This document shows, one piece after another, positions 22,504 to 30,567 of a stretch of 64,000 nucleotides of DNA (position 1 is its first letter; each line of letters starts with the position of its first letter). Origin of the DNA: Ferriphaselus amnicola (GTDB taxonomy: Bacteria; Pseudomonadota; Gammaproteobacteria; Burkholderiales; Gallionellaceae); NCBI RefSeq assembly GCF_000974685.2, contig NZ_AP018738.1, forward strand, positions 1,116,001-1,180,000, written 5' to 3'. The notes beneath the pieces were generated by a model. That model saw only the letters and a list, made by a program, of their open reading frames with translations. It was not told the DNA's origin and ran no database searches. The translations under genes were made by a program, and so were the position numbers.

Positions 22504-23252
22504 TGAGTGTCTTGCAGATAAAAGGCCGAACAACAAATTCCCAAGATGTATTCGATAAATATTCGCTATCAAGTAATAGCAATATTTACACAACAGCAGC
22601 AGCTTCTAACATTGAAGAGTATTCGATTGAACTTAGTCTTGGTGATGGCTGGAATGATAATTATTCAATAAGTGATAAAGGATTAATTCGGGTTGATGGT
22701 TCAATTGTTGTAAAAGGACATGGATCAATTGTTGTGGAAGTAAAGGAAGAAATTAGGGTTCCTCACAACAGATATGGAATTGTTCTTCCGACGGGTAGTC
22801 TTTTTTTATCTCGAGGAGTGTTAGTGGCTTCGGCAAAAGTTGAGCCTGCATTTATAGGAAAACTGAAGCTCAGATTGTTTAATACCACCAGCCAAAAGGT
22901 TGTATTAACGGAAGGCGAGAAGCTTGGCTCAGTAATTTTCTTTCCTACTGAATCAACTAAAGTACATAACGCAACTTATCGCACGAGTGAAATTTCTTCG
23001 GTGCCGAAAAGTAAAATATCCGAAATGAATAAATGGTTTGGTGCAAATAAGACCATTTGGATTGGTTGGTTGGTGACGATGATTTCTAGCTCGATGTTAG
23101 CCTTCTTCCTCTCGTATGTTTTTTATTACAAGCCCATGCTCCAATTGCAATCCACACAACAGAATCAAGTTGAGAATGGCAAGCAAGATGCGATAAATGA
23201 AAAAGAAAAACAGCCAGAATTACCAGAATTAAAAGCAGCTCAGAAGCCATAA
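22503..23252 (+). CDS. Membrane-anchored dCTP deaminase/dUTPase-fold protein, second of three
   Basis: Residues 1-170 follow the same fold: EEYSIELSLGDGW near 38, LPTGSLFLSRGV near 98, KVEPAFIGKLKLRLFN near 114 and GEKLGSVIF. The catalytic Glu position is Arg. A single hydrophobic helix follows (about 188-211, WIGWLVTMISSSMLAFFLSY), then a polar Gln/Lys/Glu tail, so the domain is probably held at the inner membrane. I know of no housekeeping deaminase with this layout. Start and stop overlap (TGATG) indicates coupling with the first gene. Confidence 0.75.
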   Translation: MSVLQIKGRTTNSQDVFDKYSLSSNSNIYTTAAASNIEEYSIELSLGDGWNDNYSISDKGLIRVDGSIVVKGHGSIVVEVKEEIRVPHNRYGIVLPTGSLFLSRGVLVASAKVEPAFIGKLKLRLFNTTSQKVVLTEGEKLGSVIFFPTESTKVHNATYRTSEISSVPKSKISEMNKWFGANKTIWIGWLVTMISSSMLAFFLSYVFYYKPMLQLQSTQQNQVENGKQDAINEKEKQPELPELKAAQKP

Positions 23253-23258
23253 ACAATC

Positions 23259-23795
23259 ATGATCGTTATTGAAAAAAACCTTGAGCAATTGTCCGCACAA
23301 TATTCAATTTGTGACATGGCACTTGTAGATGAATACTCATTAAAAATTTAGATGGGAAGCTTTTGTTTCCGACCGAAATTTCCTCTTGAAAAGAAGATTG
23401 TGTACGAATCCCACCCGAGCCCATCCACAATATTTTCTGATCGAGAAGAAATACAACAAAACCTCACTCTTAAACCTGGGCAACAGGTAATTTCTTGCAG
23501 CAAACACAAATACAAAATCCCATTAGATTATTTTGGATTAGTTCAAACCAAAGGGACTTTGGCCAGGCTTTTTGTTTCTGCTACATGTAACGATGGTCAA
23601 GTGGAGCCAGGGTTTGATGGCTATGTGACGCTTGAAATAATAAACAATTCGCCGTGGGAAATTGATATACCCGTTGGTAGTGATGTCGCCCAACTGTATT
23701 TGGTCAAATGTGCAAGCCCGGCTTCTAAGGCTTATCACGGAAGATATGCCGAAAAGTCAAAAGAAGGGCCGACTATTCCAATTTTTAAAAAATAG
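23259..23795 (+). pseudogene. dCTP deaminase-like gene, third of three, interrupted by an amber codon
   Basis: Read through one TAG at 23349-23351, the frame gives 178 codons with the full Dcd-like plan. DEYSLKI precedes the stop and MGSFCFRPK follows it, aligning with EEYSIELSLGDGW of the second gene. Downstream are KGTLARLFVS, QVEPGFDGYVTLEIIN with the catalytic Glu retained, and a YHGRY ending motif. The part after the stop can start at its own ATG (23352), giving 147 residues without the first strand. It may be a nonsense mutant, a sequencing error or a recoded gene. It begins 6 bases after the second gene. Confidence 0.7.
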
Positions 23796-23827
23796 AAGCT
23801 AATGGGGTCAGCATCGAATGAACAATC

Positions 23828-23850
23828 GGGGACAGACCACGTTTTCTGAG
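23828..23850 (+). repeat. Dispersed repeat GGGGACAGACCACGTTTTC
   Basis: This copy lies just behind the third Dcd-like gene and is flanked by two related segments, GGGTCAGCATCGAATGAA before it and GGGTCAGCTTCGAATTAA after it. The same pair of motifs occurs around 25205-25260. They look like remains of a small mobile repeat. Confidence 0.65.
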
Positions 23851-23987
23851 CCCGCGAACAATCGCACATTAAAAGGGTCAGCTTCGAATTAATTCTCAAG
23901 TAATTGAGATGCGAGATCCAAGCAGAAGAATAATGCGATGCTGATTCCTTGAATCTGGTTTTCGCCACATGCTGAAATGGTTTACCT

Positions 23988-24392
23988 ATGCTTATAAAGA
24001 AGCCAGACGATAAGACCCGTGACATGGAGTTTCTAAAGGGGCTTGCCGCCCGTCCGGATGTTTCCGCAGATGTTCGCAAGAACATCGAGCAGGAGATTCG
24101 CTACATGCAATCAGGCATGAGGGGTGAAGCCGAAGCGGCATATGAAATGGACTTTCATTTTGGCGCTTCGAAGAACTGGATGCTTATCCATGATCTGCGC
24201 ATCGAGTGCGAAGGGCGTGTCGCCCAAATCGACCACCTCATGCTGAATCGCTTCATGGAGATTTATGTCTGCGAGAGCAAGCGATTCTCGGAGGGGGTTG
24301 GTATCAACGAGCACGGGGAATTCTCGGCATTCTATGGCGGCAAGCCGTATGGTGTGCCATCCCCCCTTGAGCAGTCCGGTAGGCTGGGGTGA
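23988..24392 (+). pseudogene. NERD-domain (nuclease-related) protein, truncated
   Basis: The 134 codons hold the N-terminal part of a NERD domain: GMRGEAEAAYEMDF near 43, DLRIECEGRVAQIDHLML near 69, VCESKRFSEGVGIN near 92 and SPLEQ near 125. The core would normally continue after SPLEQ, but the frame ends a few codons later where a repeat element begins. NERD proteins are often linked to DNA processing and defence. The product lacks the domain's C-terminal half. Confidence 0.8.
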
Positions 24393-24553
24393 GGTACGAA
24401 CCCCAGCGCTCTCTGTGAACCCCGGCAACTTTGAACCTCGGTAATATCGTGCTCACGGTGCGTAATGCTGGGGTTCGTGCCTGAGCGTCGTTGCCGCCGC
24501 TTTAGCGCGGCTATACAACGACGGCCTACTCCTAGTGGGTACACCCCAGCCTA
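24380..24553. repeat. MITE-like inverted-repeat element
   Basis: TAGGCTGGGGT (24380-24390) and ACCCCAGCCTA (24543-24553) are perfect 11-base terminal inverted repeats. A second nested pair (24392-24407 and 24467-24482, 15 of 16 matching) lies inside. The element has no gene and its left end coincides with the truncation of the NERD gene. The remaining 150 bases up to the next gene show nothing recognisable. Confidence 0.7.
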
Positions 24554-24705
24554 CGTTGGCTAAGCCGCAGCCAATCGATGCATGCCTCATTCACAATCGA
24601 AGATGACTGGACACCCCAGGATTCGGCTGCTGCCGAGGTCGTGATAAAACTAGAAAATGATGAGAAAATAAATCTCTATAAATAGCCCCTTATACGGAAC
24701 CCAAC

Positions 24706-25128
24706 ATGCTTGAAACCACATTGGAATGGCTGTTGCGCGGCTTCGGCGCATTCTGGATCGTCGGCAGCGGCATCGCCTTCCACAAGGCGCGCGAGGCGGC
24801 GCTGATGGACCAAGTGCTGGGCGCCCTCGCCGGCACGCCGGAAGACCCCTTGGTCACGCGCTTTCTTTTCGTCGGGTCGGTGCTGACCCTGTTCAGCGGC
24901 ATGGGCCTGGTGCTGGCCACGGCCTGGGCGTTGCTGCCGCTGGTGCTGCTGGTGAGCTCGCAGCTGATTTACTTCGGCCTCATGCGGCGCAAGCTGGCAC
25001 GGGCGCGGACCGAGGAGGAGCGGGAAGAGGCGCGGGTACAGGCCTCGACCCGACGAGCCTTCAAGCTCTCGGTCGCGCTGACGCTGGCTGCCGGGGTTGC
25101 CGTCTGGCTGGGGCGCTTCAACTGGTGA
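24706..25128 (+). CDS. Small integral membrane protein of unknown function
   Basis: The 140-residue protein has three to four hydrophobic helices (about 10-26, 48-66, 70-90 and 118-134) and an Arg/Glu-rich loop at 92-115 that could form a cytoplasmic coiled coil. It is much GC-richer than the upstream Dcd-like genes, so it has a different origin. I do not recognise the family. Confidence 0.65.
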   Translation: MLETTLEWLLRGFGAFWIVGSGIAFHKAREAALMDQVLGALAGTPEDPLVTRFLFVGSVLTLFSGMGLVLATAWALLPLVLLVSSQLIYFGLMRRKLARARTEEEREEARVQASTRRAFKLSVALTLAAGVAVWLGRFNW

Positions 25129-25204
25129 AAATAATTTTCAGGTTTCTGCCCCCTCACCAGCTTGCCCATGTATTGGAGACCACGATGGACAGGAATAATA
25201 ATAA

Positions 25205-25226
25205 GGGACAGACCACGTTTTCTGAG
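25205..25226 (+). repeat. Dispersed repeat GGGACAGACCACGTTTTC
   Basis: This is a third copy, followed 15 bases later by GGGGCAGCATCGCAATCG, a partner of the GGGTCAGCATCGAATGAA segment at 23804. The repeat pair sits directly upstream of the phytochelatin-synthase-like gene and could supply or disturb its promoter. Confidence 0.6.
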
Positions 25227-25276
25227 CGAGAGGAATCAAAAGGGGCAGCATCGCAATCGTTTGTTAAAGAATCAGA

Positions 25277-25975
25277 ATGAAAATTTCAGTTCCCTTCCTC
25301 TTTCTCATCCTGCTTGCCGCGCTCCCGCTCACCGTCACTGCGGCAGAACCTGAGGTGATCTACTGGAACTCGGATGCGGGCAAGGTGTTGCGTGCCCGGA
25401 TCGCGCCCGATGAAGATTACTGGCAGCTCATTCCCTGGTTCACGAATCAGGAGAACCAGACCTATTGCGGTGTGGCCAGCGCGGTGATGGTGCTGAATGC
25501 GATGCCGATTAAGAAGTCGGTCGATCCCGTCAATGCGCCGCATGCCTATTTCACGCAAAGCAATTTCTTTACGCCGGAGGTGGTGAAGGTCATCAGTCCG
25601 CAGACGGTGCGCAATCAGGGCATGACCCGCGACGAGATGGTGAAGACGCTGCTGCGGCATGGCGTGAAGGCGACGACTGTTGCGGGCGATAGCGTGGATG
25701 AGTCTGCACTGCGTACGCTGGTGCAGAAGGCGATGGGCGATGACGGGCAGTTTGTGCTGGTGAACTTTTTGCGCGAGGCCTTGGGGCAGGCAGGCGGGGG
25801 GCATTGGTCGGTGTTGGCGGCCTATGATGCGCAATCGGATCGTGCGCTGATTCTCGATGTGTCGACGTACATGTACGCCCCGGAGTGGGTCACCATCCGT
25901 ACGCTGAGCAAGGCGATAGACACGCTGGATACCACCAGCAACAAGGCGCGGGGGCTGGTGTTCGTATCGCAATAG
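25277..25975 (+). CDS. Secreted phytochelatin-synthase-like cysteine peptidase
   Basis: The 232-residue product has a signal peptide (residues 1-22) and a papain-fold phytochelatin synthase domain. The catalytic triad is visible as C64 in QTYCGVASAVMVLNA, H176 in GGHWSVLAAYD and D194 in ILDVS. Bacterial members lack the C-terminal domain of plant enzymes and mainly hydrolyse glutathione to gamma-glutamylcysteine; a periplasmic role in thiol or metal handling is likely. A dispersed repeat lies in its upstream region. Confidence 0.88.
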   Translation: MKISVPFLFLILLAALPLTVTAAEPEVIYWNSDAGKVLRARIAPDEDYWQLIPWFTNQENQTYCGVASAVMVLNAMPIKKSVDPVNAPHAYFTQSNFFTPEVVKVISPQTVRNQGMTRDEMVKTLLRHGVKATTVAGDSVDESALRTLVQKAMGDDGQFVLVNFLREALGQAGGGHWSVLAAYDAQSDRALILDVSTYMYAPEWVTIRTLSKAIDTLDTTSNKARGLVFVSQ

Positions 25976-26097
25976 TTTTCAAGGTGACTGAAACATTTGG
26001 CGACAGAGTGCTGTTTTTCCTAGCCCTCGGGGATAGCCTCCATTGATCCAGTCAATGAGATTGTTCAGTCTGTGGCCGATTAGTTAGGAGGTAAATT

Positions 26098-26487
26098 GTG
26101 GATCATTTCGAAGCTGGTGTGGACAAGTTGGCAAGTATGCTAGGGGCGGAGCGGGCGCAAGCGATCGTGGCGCGTTTTCGTTCGCTGAGCCCAGTGTTCG
26201 AGCAGGAGGCGATTTCGGTGGTGTTCGGCCGCACTTGGTCGCGTGATGCGCTGGATGTGAAGACACGTTCGCTTTGCAGCATCGGCATTTTGTCTGCTTT
26301 GGGGAGGCAGAATGCGCTCAAGATCGTTTTCGAGTTGGCACTCAGCAATGGGGCGACGCTGGAAGAGATTACCGAGGCTTTGTTGCAGACCGCTATCTAC
26401 GCGGGTTATCCGGCGGCGCTGGATGCGCTGACGACGTTGGAAGCTGTGCTGGTTGAGATCGCGGCACGCGCCGAGAAGAAGGACTAG
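26098..26487 (+). CDS. Carboxymuconolactone decarboxylase-family protein
   Basis: The 129-residue all-helical protein matches the CMD fold (DVKTRSLCSIGILSALG, then ALSNGATLEEITEALLQTAIYAGYPAALDAL). The CxxC pair of peroxidase-type AhpD proteins is absent, with a single Cys in that helix. It is therefore not a typical alkyl-hydroperoxidase and more like the decarboxylase/unknown branch. Translation starts at GTG behind a strong AGGAGGT site. The AraC gene follows in the same direction. Confidence 0.85.
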   Translation: MDHFEAGVDKLASMLGAERAQAIVARFRSLSPVFEQEAISVVFGRTWSRDALDVKTRSLCSIGILSALGRQNALKIVFELALSNGATLEEITEALLQTAIYAGYPAALDALTTLEAVLVEIAARAEKKD

Positions 26488-26568
26488 ATGCTCACTCGGT
26501 TAGTGAAAATAATCGAGGGCTGGCCACGAATCAATTTCCCCGCCACTTTTTGAGTTCTTTGTATTCCG

Positions 26569-27345
26569 ATGTATCCCCTCCATTCTGAAAAAAACATCAT
26601 TTCCTTCCTTGCGCATGACGCGCAGGTGGAGGTGCATCGTCATCATTGTTTTCAGATCTTGCTGGGTATGTCTGCGCCATTCGATAGCGATATCGGTGGG
26701 GTGCTGCACACTGGGCGGCGTGCGTTGGTCATCAATCAGAATGTGGCGCATGCCTGCAACGGGCTGGGCGGTAGTAATCTGATCTTTTTTATCGATGCGG
26801 AAAGCCGCACTGGCTGGCAGTTGAAGCAGTTGTTAGATGGTCAGCCTATCCTTGATCTGACAGACATATGGCTAGAGGTAAGGCCGCATTCCCCCACGAT
26901 GGATGAGATGCGTGCATGGACGCATGAGCGACGCTTGGCAGTGGCCGAAGATGCTTTGGCGTTGGTGACGGCCGATATGCAGCCGATGACTGCCCGCGAT
27001 AGTCGTGTCGAGCAAGCGATCACGTGGGTGGAGCAGCATCTGCACGAGAAGATCGGCTTGCCAGAGGTGGCGGCGCATATCCATCTTTCGCCAGAGCGCA
27101 TGCGGCATCTGTTCGTGCAGGAGGCGGGGGTGTCGTTCTCGCAGTTCCTGGTGTGGAAACGCATCAAAGCGGCCATCGTGTTTGCCGTGCGCGATGGGGC
27201 GAATCTGACAGAAGCTGCCGCGCGTGCGGGGTTCGCCGATCAGGCGCATTTCTGTCGTTTGTTCAAACGTACCTTTGGCATCCCAGCTGGGGGCTTGCTG
27301 CAGAATAGCCGTTCCATTCAATTCATCCATCCGTCGGTCAGTTAA
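26569..27345 (+). CDS. AraC-family transcriptional regulator
   Basis: The 258-residue protein has an N-terminal cupin-like sensor region (HRHHCFQILLG near residue 22) and a C-terminal pair of helix-turn-helix motifs (LPEVAAHIHLSPERMRHLF near 160, and LTEAAARAGFADQAHFCRLF near 209). It probably controls the neighbouring CMD, secreted-protein and NAD(P)-binding genes, which run in the same direction; that is inference from order. Confidence 0.88.
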   Translation: MYPLHSEKNIISFLAHDAQVEVHRHHCFQILLGMSAPFDSDIGGVLHTGRRALVINQNVAHACNGLGGSNLIFFIDAESRTGWQLKQLLDGQPILDLTDIWLEVRPHSPTMDEMRAWTHERRLAVAEDALALVTADMQPMTARDSRVEQAITWVEQHLHEKIGLPEVAAHIHLSPERMRHLFVQEAGVSFSQFLVWKRIKAAIVFAVRDGANLTEAAARAGFADQAHFCRLFKRTFGIPAGGLLQNSRSIQFIHPSVS

Positions 27346-27452
27346 CTTCCTTCTCGCGGGCGATAGGGGCGCTGTGTCCTTCGCCGCTTTGGGCTGCTCA
27401 TCGCATTGCGAGGGCATCCCATGTGACCAATATCCATAGAAGGGGATCTGAC

Positions 27453-28016
27453 ATGTTTAAGCTATTCAATCGATTCGTTTTGGCTACTTGTGCCGTGTTG
27501 CTGTGTGCGGCATCTGTCGCGCAGGCGCAAGACGTGCCGCAACTGAAAGGGCGCTGGGCATCTGCCGCGCTAGAGAATTACGGCAGCCATTTTGCGACGC
27601 GTACGTTCAAGTTCACGGATAAGGAGTGGAAGGTGACTTACCGTGCGTATGCAGATGCACAGGGAAAGCAGCCGCTGTTCAGTTTGGATGTGGGCGGCTT
27701 CTATGTGTTGGGGCAAGCTTCTGCTTCGGTGGCTGGTGCATTCGAGGGGATATTTCCGGCGAACCATCGCCATGTGACGGCGGAGAGTGATGCGGGTGTG
27801 GGGATGTTTGCCAGCATGGGATGCACGCTTGAGAAAGGTAAGGCTCTGCCGCTGGTCGGCCAAGGATGCGGTTTCGTGCCGGGCATCATGCAGGCGATGG
27901 GCGAATACGATCTGGTGGCTTTCAAAGATGGGCGAATCTATTTTGGTGATCGTGCGGGTGATTTGACCAAGGCACGTCCAGTCGCGCTGACGTCGTATCC
28001 CTTGGTTCGCCAGTGA
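27453..28016 (+). CDS. Secreted protein of unknown function
   Basis: The 187-residue product has a standard signal peptide (cleavage after AQA near residue 25) and a mature domain with a lipocalin-like, beta-rich sequence (LKGRWASAALENYG, then repeated aromatic strands) and one cysteine pair. I do not recognise a specific family. AAGGGGA precedes the ATG chosen here; an upstream in-frame GTG lacks a site. It lies 10 bases before the NAD(P)-binding gene, so the two are probably cotranscribed. Confidence 0.65.
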   Translation: MFKLFNRFVLATCAVLLCAASVAQAQDVPQLKGRWASAALENYGSHFATRTFKFTDKEWKVTYRAYADAQGKQPLFSLDVGGFYVLGQASASVAGAFEGIFPANHRHVTAESDAGVGMFASMGCTLEKGKALPLVGQGCGFVPGIMQAMGEYDLVAFKDGRIYFGDRAGDLTKARPVALTSYPLVRQ

Positions 28017-28026
28017 GAGGACGCAT

Positions 28027-28686
28027 ATGACGAACACTCAAGACAATGCGCGTTCCATTCTGGTGATCGGCGCGACGGGGCCGACGGGTATCGAGATATG
28101 CAAGCAGGCGCTAGCGGCTGGCATGAAAGTGCGCGTGTTGGTGCGCACCCCATCGCGCTTGCCTGCCGATCTGTCGTCACGATTGGAGGTGATGCAGGGG
28201 GATGTGCTGAACAGCGATGCGATGATTGCCGCGACGCGCGGGATGGATGCGGTGGTGAGCGCGCTGGGCACACCTTTGCAACGCACACCGGTGACGCTGT
28301 TGTCACGCGGAACGCAAAACATCATGCAAGCGATGGGGCAGACGGGAGTGTCGCGCTTGTTGTGTATCACTGGCATGGGAGCGGGGGATAGTCGCGGGCA
28401 TGGCGGGTTTTTGTATGACCGAGTGATCCTGCCGCTGCTGTTAGGTCAGATCTATATCGACAAGGACAGGCAAGAGCAGCTGGTGCGCGCGAGCAATCTG
28501 GATTGGACGTTGATTCGTCCTGCGTTCCTCACCAATGGGGTGAAGACGGGGCAGTATCGATGCATCGGTCAATTCGAGAAACACGACCGTATGGGCAAGA
28601 TATCCCGCGCGGATGTGGCGCATTTCGTGGTGCAGGAGTTGCAGCGCGGAGAGTATCTGCGGCAGGTGGCGAATCTTTCGTATTGA
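28027..28686 (+). CDS. NAD(P)-binding (NmrA/atypical SDR) oxidoreductase-like protein
   Basis: The 219-residue protein starts with the Rossmann motif VIGATGPTGIEICKQAL and has the atypical SDR pattern (DAVVSALG, RLLCITGMGAG, LDWTLIRPAFLTNG) without the classical Tyr-x-x-x-Lys pair. It resembles the NmrA/BVR-B-like group that binds NAD(P) and often acts as flavin or quinone reductase or redox sensor. A GAGAGGA site precedes the ATG, and a terminator lies about 115 bases downstream. Confidence 0.85.
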   Translation: MTNTQDNARSILVIGATGPTGIEICKQALAAGMKVRVLVRTPSRLPADLSSRLEVMQGDVLNSDAMIAATRGMDAVVSALGTPLQRTPVTLLSRGTQNIMQAMGQTGVSRLLCITGMGAGDSRGHGGFLYDRVILPLLLGQIYIDKDRQEQLVRASNLDWTLIRPAFLTNGVKTGQYRCIGQFEKHDRMGKISRADVAHFVVQELQRGEYLRQVANLSY

Positions 28687-28802
28687 TGCGCCCCACCTTG
28701 CATTTGTGGGCAGATTAGGTAGCCATCCGCTTGAACCGTAAGGTTTGTTTTGAATCGACAAGGGGTGAGCCGCGGTCTTTTTGTCCTCCTCCGAACGTAT
28801 TC

Positions 28803-28829
28803 ATCGCCCGTAAGGGCGATGTTCTTTTC
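28803..28829 (+). terminator. Rho-independent terminator
   Basis: ATCGCCC and GGGCGAT pair around GTAA, followed by GTTCTTTTCT. It ends the transcript of the AraC-to-oxidoreductase gene group. Confidence 0.75.
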
Positions 28830-28843
28830 TAGGATGAATCATA

Positions 28844-28867
28844 GGGGACGTAACACGGTTTTCTGAG
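28844..28867 (+). repeat. Dispersed repeat, diverged copy
   Basis: GGGGACGTAACACGGTTTTC followed by TGAG is a diverged form of the repeat at 23828. It stands directly in front of the zeta-toxin-like fragment. Confidence 0.5.
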
Positions 28868-28869
28868 CT

Positions 28870-28995
28870 ATGAAGTCATCGATCTACATCAAACGCATCG
28901 TCATCATCGCCGGGACGAACGGCGCGGGGAAGACGATTTTCGCGCGCGAGTTCCTGCCGACCGATGCGGAATTGCCCAATTTCGTGAATACATAA
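28870..28995 (+). pseudogene. Zeta-toxin-like P-loop kinase, N-terminal fragment
   Basis: The 41 codons encode IVIIAGTNGAGKTIFAREFLP, matching the Walker A start of zeta-toxin-type kinases (normally PNGAGKTT/S), then LPNFVNT and a stop where the family continues with an NADLIA-like segment. The rest of the kinase is absent. It is a decayed toxin or kinase gene in a region rich in mobile remnants. Confidence 0.65.
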
Positions 28996-29116
28996 ACAAA
29001 GGCATCGAAGTCGAATTGCTTAGTGCGAGGTTGGCTCGACTGAAAATGAATTCAACTCCGATACCTTCAGGTTTGTGATGGTTCGCCAGCCTGAACAAAT
29101 GAAGGTGGTTCGTGGG

Positions 29117-29458
29117 CTAATTCATAGGGGTTGCTTCAAAATAATGCCCTTGTGTATTAAGCACTGCAATCGCCGCCTTGAATTGCATCTCTTCCGTAAA
29201 TTCAACCCGCTTCCCGGTCTTATCAACGTAGTAAGATTTATCACCGTCATTGCCCAGTTGGGTTACTTCTTCCAATCCGGCAAAACTGCAAAAATCCAAC
29301 CCTATGTTCCGTATTTGTGTTTCCTTTGCACGTTCGATAATTTCATTGCGTGAGTGCATTTCTTCAATGATTTCGCCTTTTTCATGATTATCCATGTTGA
29401 CGGCACTCATTTTGGTTTTATACATTCTTTCCGAGATTCCTTGGCTGGTATTTGACAT
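29117..29458 (-). CDS. Hypothetical cytoplasmic protein
   Basis: The 113-residue, charged, Glu/Lys-rich protein has no signal or membrane segment and no family I recognise. I chose the ATG at the position where AAAAGGA gives 9-base spacing; the ATG three codons upstream lies directly against the ribosome site. A copy of the GTKCG-N4-CGYAC palindrome lies 113 bases upstream of the start. Codon use is AT-richer than in the flanking host genes. Confidence 0.55.
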   Translation of the reverse strand: MSNTSQGISERMYKTKMSAVNMDNHEKGEIIEEMHSRNEIIERAKETQIRNIGLDFCSFAGLEEVTQLGNDGDKSYYVDKTGKRVEFTEEMQFKAAIAVLNTQGHYFEATPMN

Positions 29459-29570
29459 GATGTACATTCCTTTTCTAGTAGATGCTAGTTAACTGAAATC
29501 CAACTTGCATGACACAGAACTGTTTGGAGGTCATGTAACGTCAATTTATTCTTATAGCCACGGTGAAACT

Positions 29571-29588
29571 GTGCGTTAACGCACGAAC
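29571..29588. promoter_or_regulatory. Palindrome GTGCGTTAACGCACGAAC, regulon site 1
   Basis: GTGCGTTAACGCAC is a perfect 14-base palindrome fitting the GTKCG-N4-CGYAC pattern shared by eight intergenic sites in this window. It lies 113 bases upstream of the 113-residue minus-strand gene and just before the RAYT remnant. Confidence 0.55.
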
Positions 29589-29836
29589 GAAAGGTACTGG
29601 CGCGCTGGGCGTTGATCAAGTCGGGGTTTTCGCGCAGGCTTGAAAAGGTCGATCGCATCAATCCCAGCCGCAGACGCAAAGGTGAGCGAGGCATCTGGCA
29701 ACGGTGCTATTGGGAACATCAGATACGCGACGAACACGACCTGACGCGGCACATCGATTACATCCATTACAATCTGGCCGATTGGGGAATGAACTGGGTT
29801 GCAGCTGAACCGCTGCATTGCGGAGCACCGGTGTAG
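29582..29836 (+). pseudogene. REP-associated tyrosine transposase (RAYT), C-terminal remnant
   Basis: The frame encodes RRRKGERGIWQRCYWEHQIRD and HIDYIHYN, the conserved end of RAYT/IS200-like transposases. The HUH motif and catalytic Tyr region upstream are missing, and the sequence after HYN departs from the family. It fits the presence of several copies of a short dispersed repeat in this part of the window. Confidence 0.8.
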
Positions 29837-29922
29837 CCCGCAATCATTATTGCGCCGGATGTATTTCTCATCCCGCTGTTTCCCGCCGAGCTATCTGATA
29901 CGAATAAACTGGAAGCAAACTG

Positions 29923-30567
29923 ATGACTATGAACAAACTGGAACTCGCACGCGCCCTAGTCGGCACCTTGCCGTCTGGCCGCGACGGCCTGTTCAATCCG
30001 TGGGTGGATCATTGCCCGCATGACGCCGACGGCAACGGGCCACAGCCGAAGTTGCAGCGCCTAGCGCAGCATTTGGATTGCGACCCGTTGTTCATTCTCG
30101 CTGGTGAAGCGCCGGGTTATCAGGGCTGTCGCTACAGCGGCATCGCTTTCACCAGCGAACGACTGCTGGGAGAAGGTGCCATTCCGCGCATCCCGGCGCT
30201 GACTCAGCGATTGTCCACGCGCCGCCTGCCGTTCTCCGAACCTTCTGCAACCATCGTGTGGAAGACCCTGTATCGCCTAGGCATCGCGGAACGCACCCTG
30301 CTGTGGAACGCGATGCAACTGCACCCGTATCGTCCAGACGACCTCTGGTCCAACCGTACCCCAACGCCGCAAGAGATCAAACTGGGCGAACCTGCCATGC
30401 GACTGCTTGTCGAGACTTTCCCGCAGGCCAAGATCGTTGCCGTCGGCAAGAAAGCGGAAGGGCTGTTGAGTGACATGGGTGTATGCACCACCGGCACCGT
30501 CCGTCATCCGGCCAATGGCGGCGCGACCGAATTCGCACGTGGCCTTCAAGCGTTGATCGCGGGATGA
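29923..30567 (+). CDS. Uracil-DNA glycosylase superfamily protein
   Basis: The 214-residue protein shows the UDG fold motifs: ILAGEAPGYQGCRYSGIAF near 58 (water-activating region), NAMQLHPY near 129 and VRHPANGG near 196 (minor-groove loop). They are variant relative to families 1 and 4, so base specificity cannot be told. Members excise uracil or other deaminated bases in DNA repair. It stands alone between a RAYT remnant and the convergent OmpA gene. Confidence 0.8.
   Translation: MTMNKLELARALVGTLPSGRDGLFNPWVDHCPHDADGNGPQPKLQRLAQHLDCDPLFILAGEAPGYQGCRYSGIAFTSERLLGEGAIPRIPALTQRLSTRRLPFSEPSATIVWKTLYRLGIAERTLLWNAMQLHPYRPDDLWSNRTPTPQEIKLGEPAMRLLVETFPQAKIVAVGKKAEGLLSDMGVCTTGTVRHPANGGATEFARGLQALIAG

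Noticed and set aside
23352-23795. 147-residue frame taken as a complete gene
   Set aside because: It lacks the first strand found in the two neighbours, and the same frame continues upstream of a single TAG with matching sequence, so it is better read as part of an interrupted gene.
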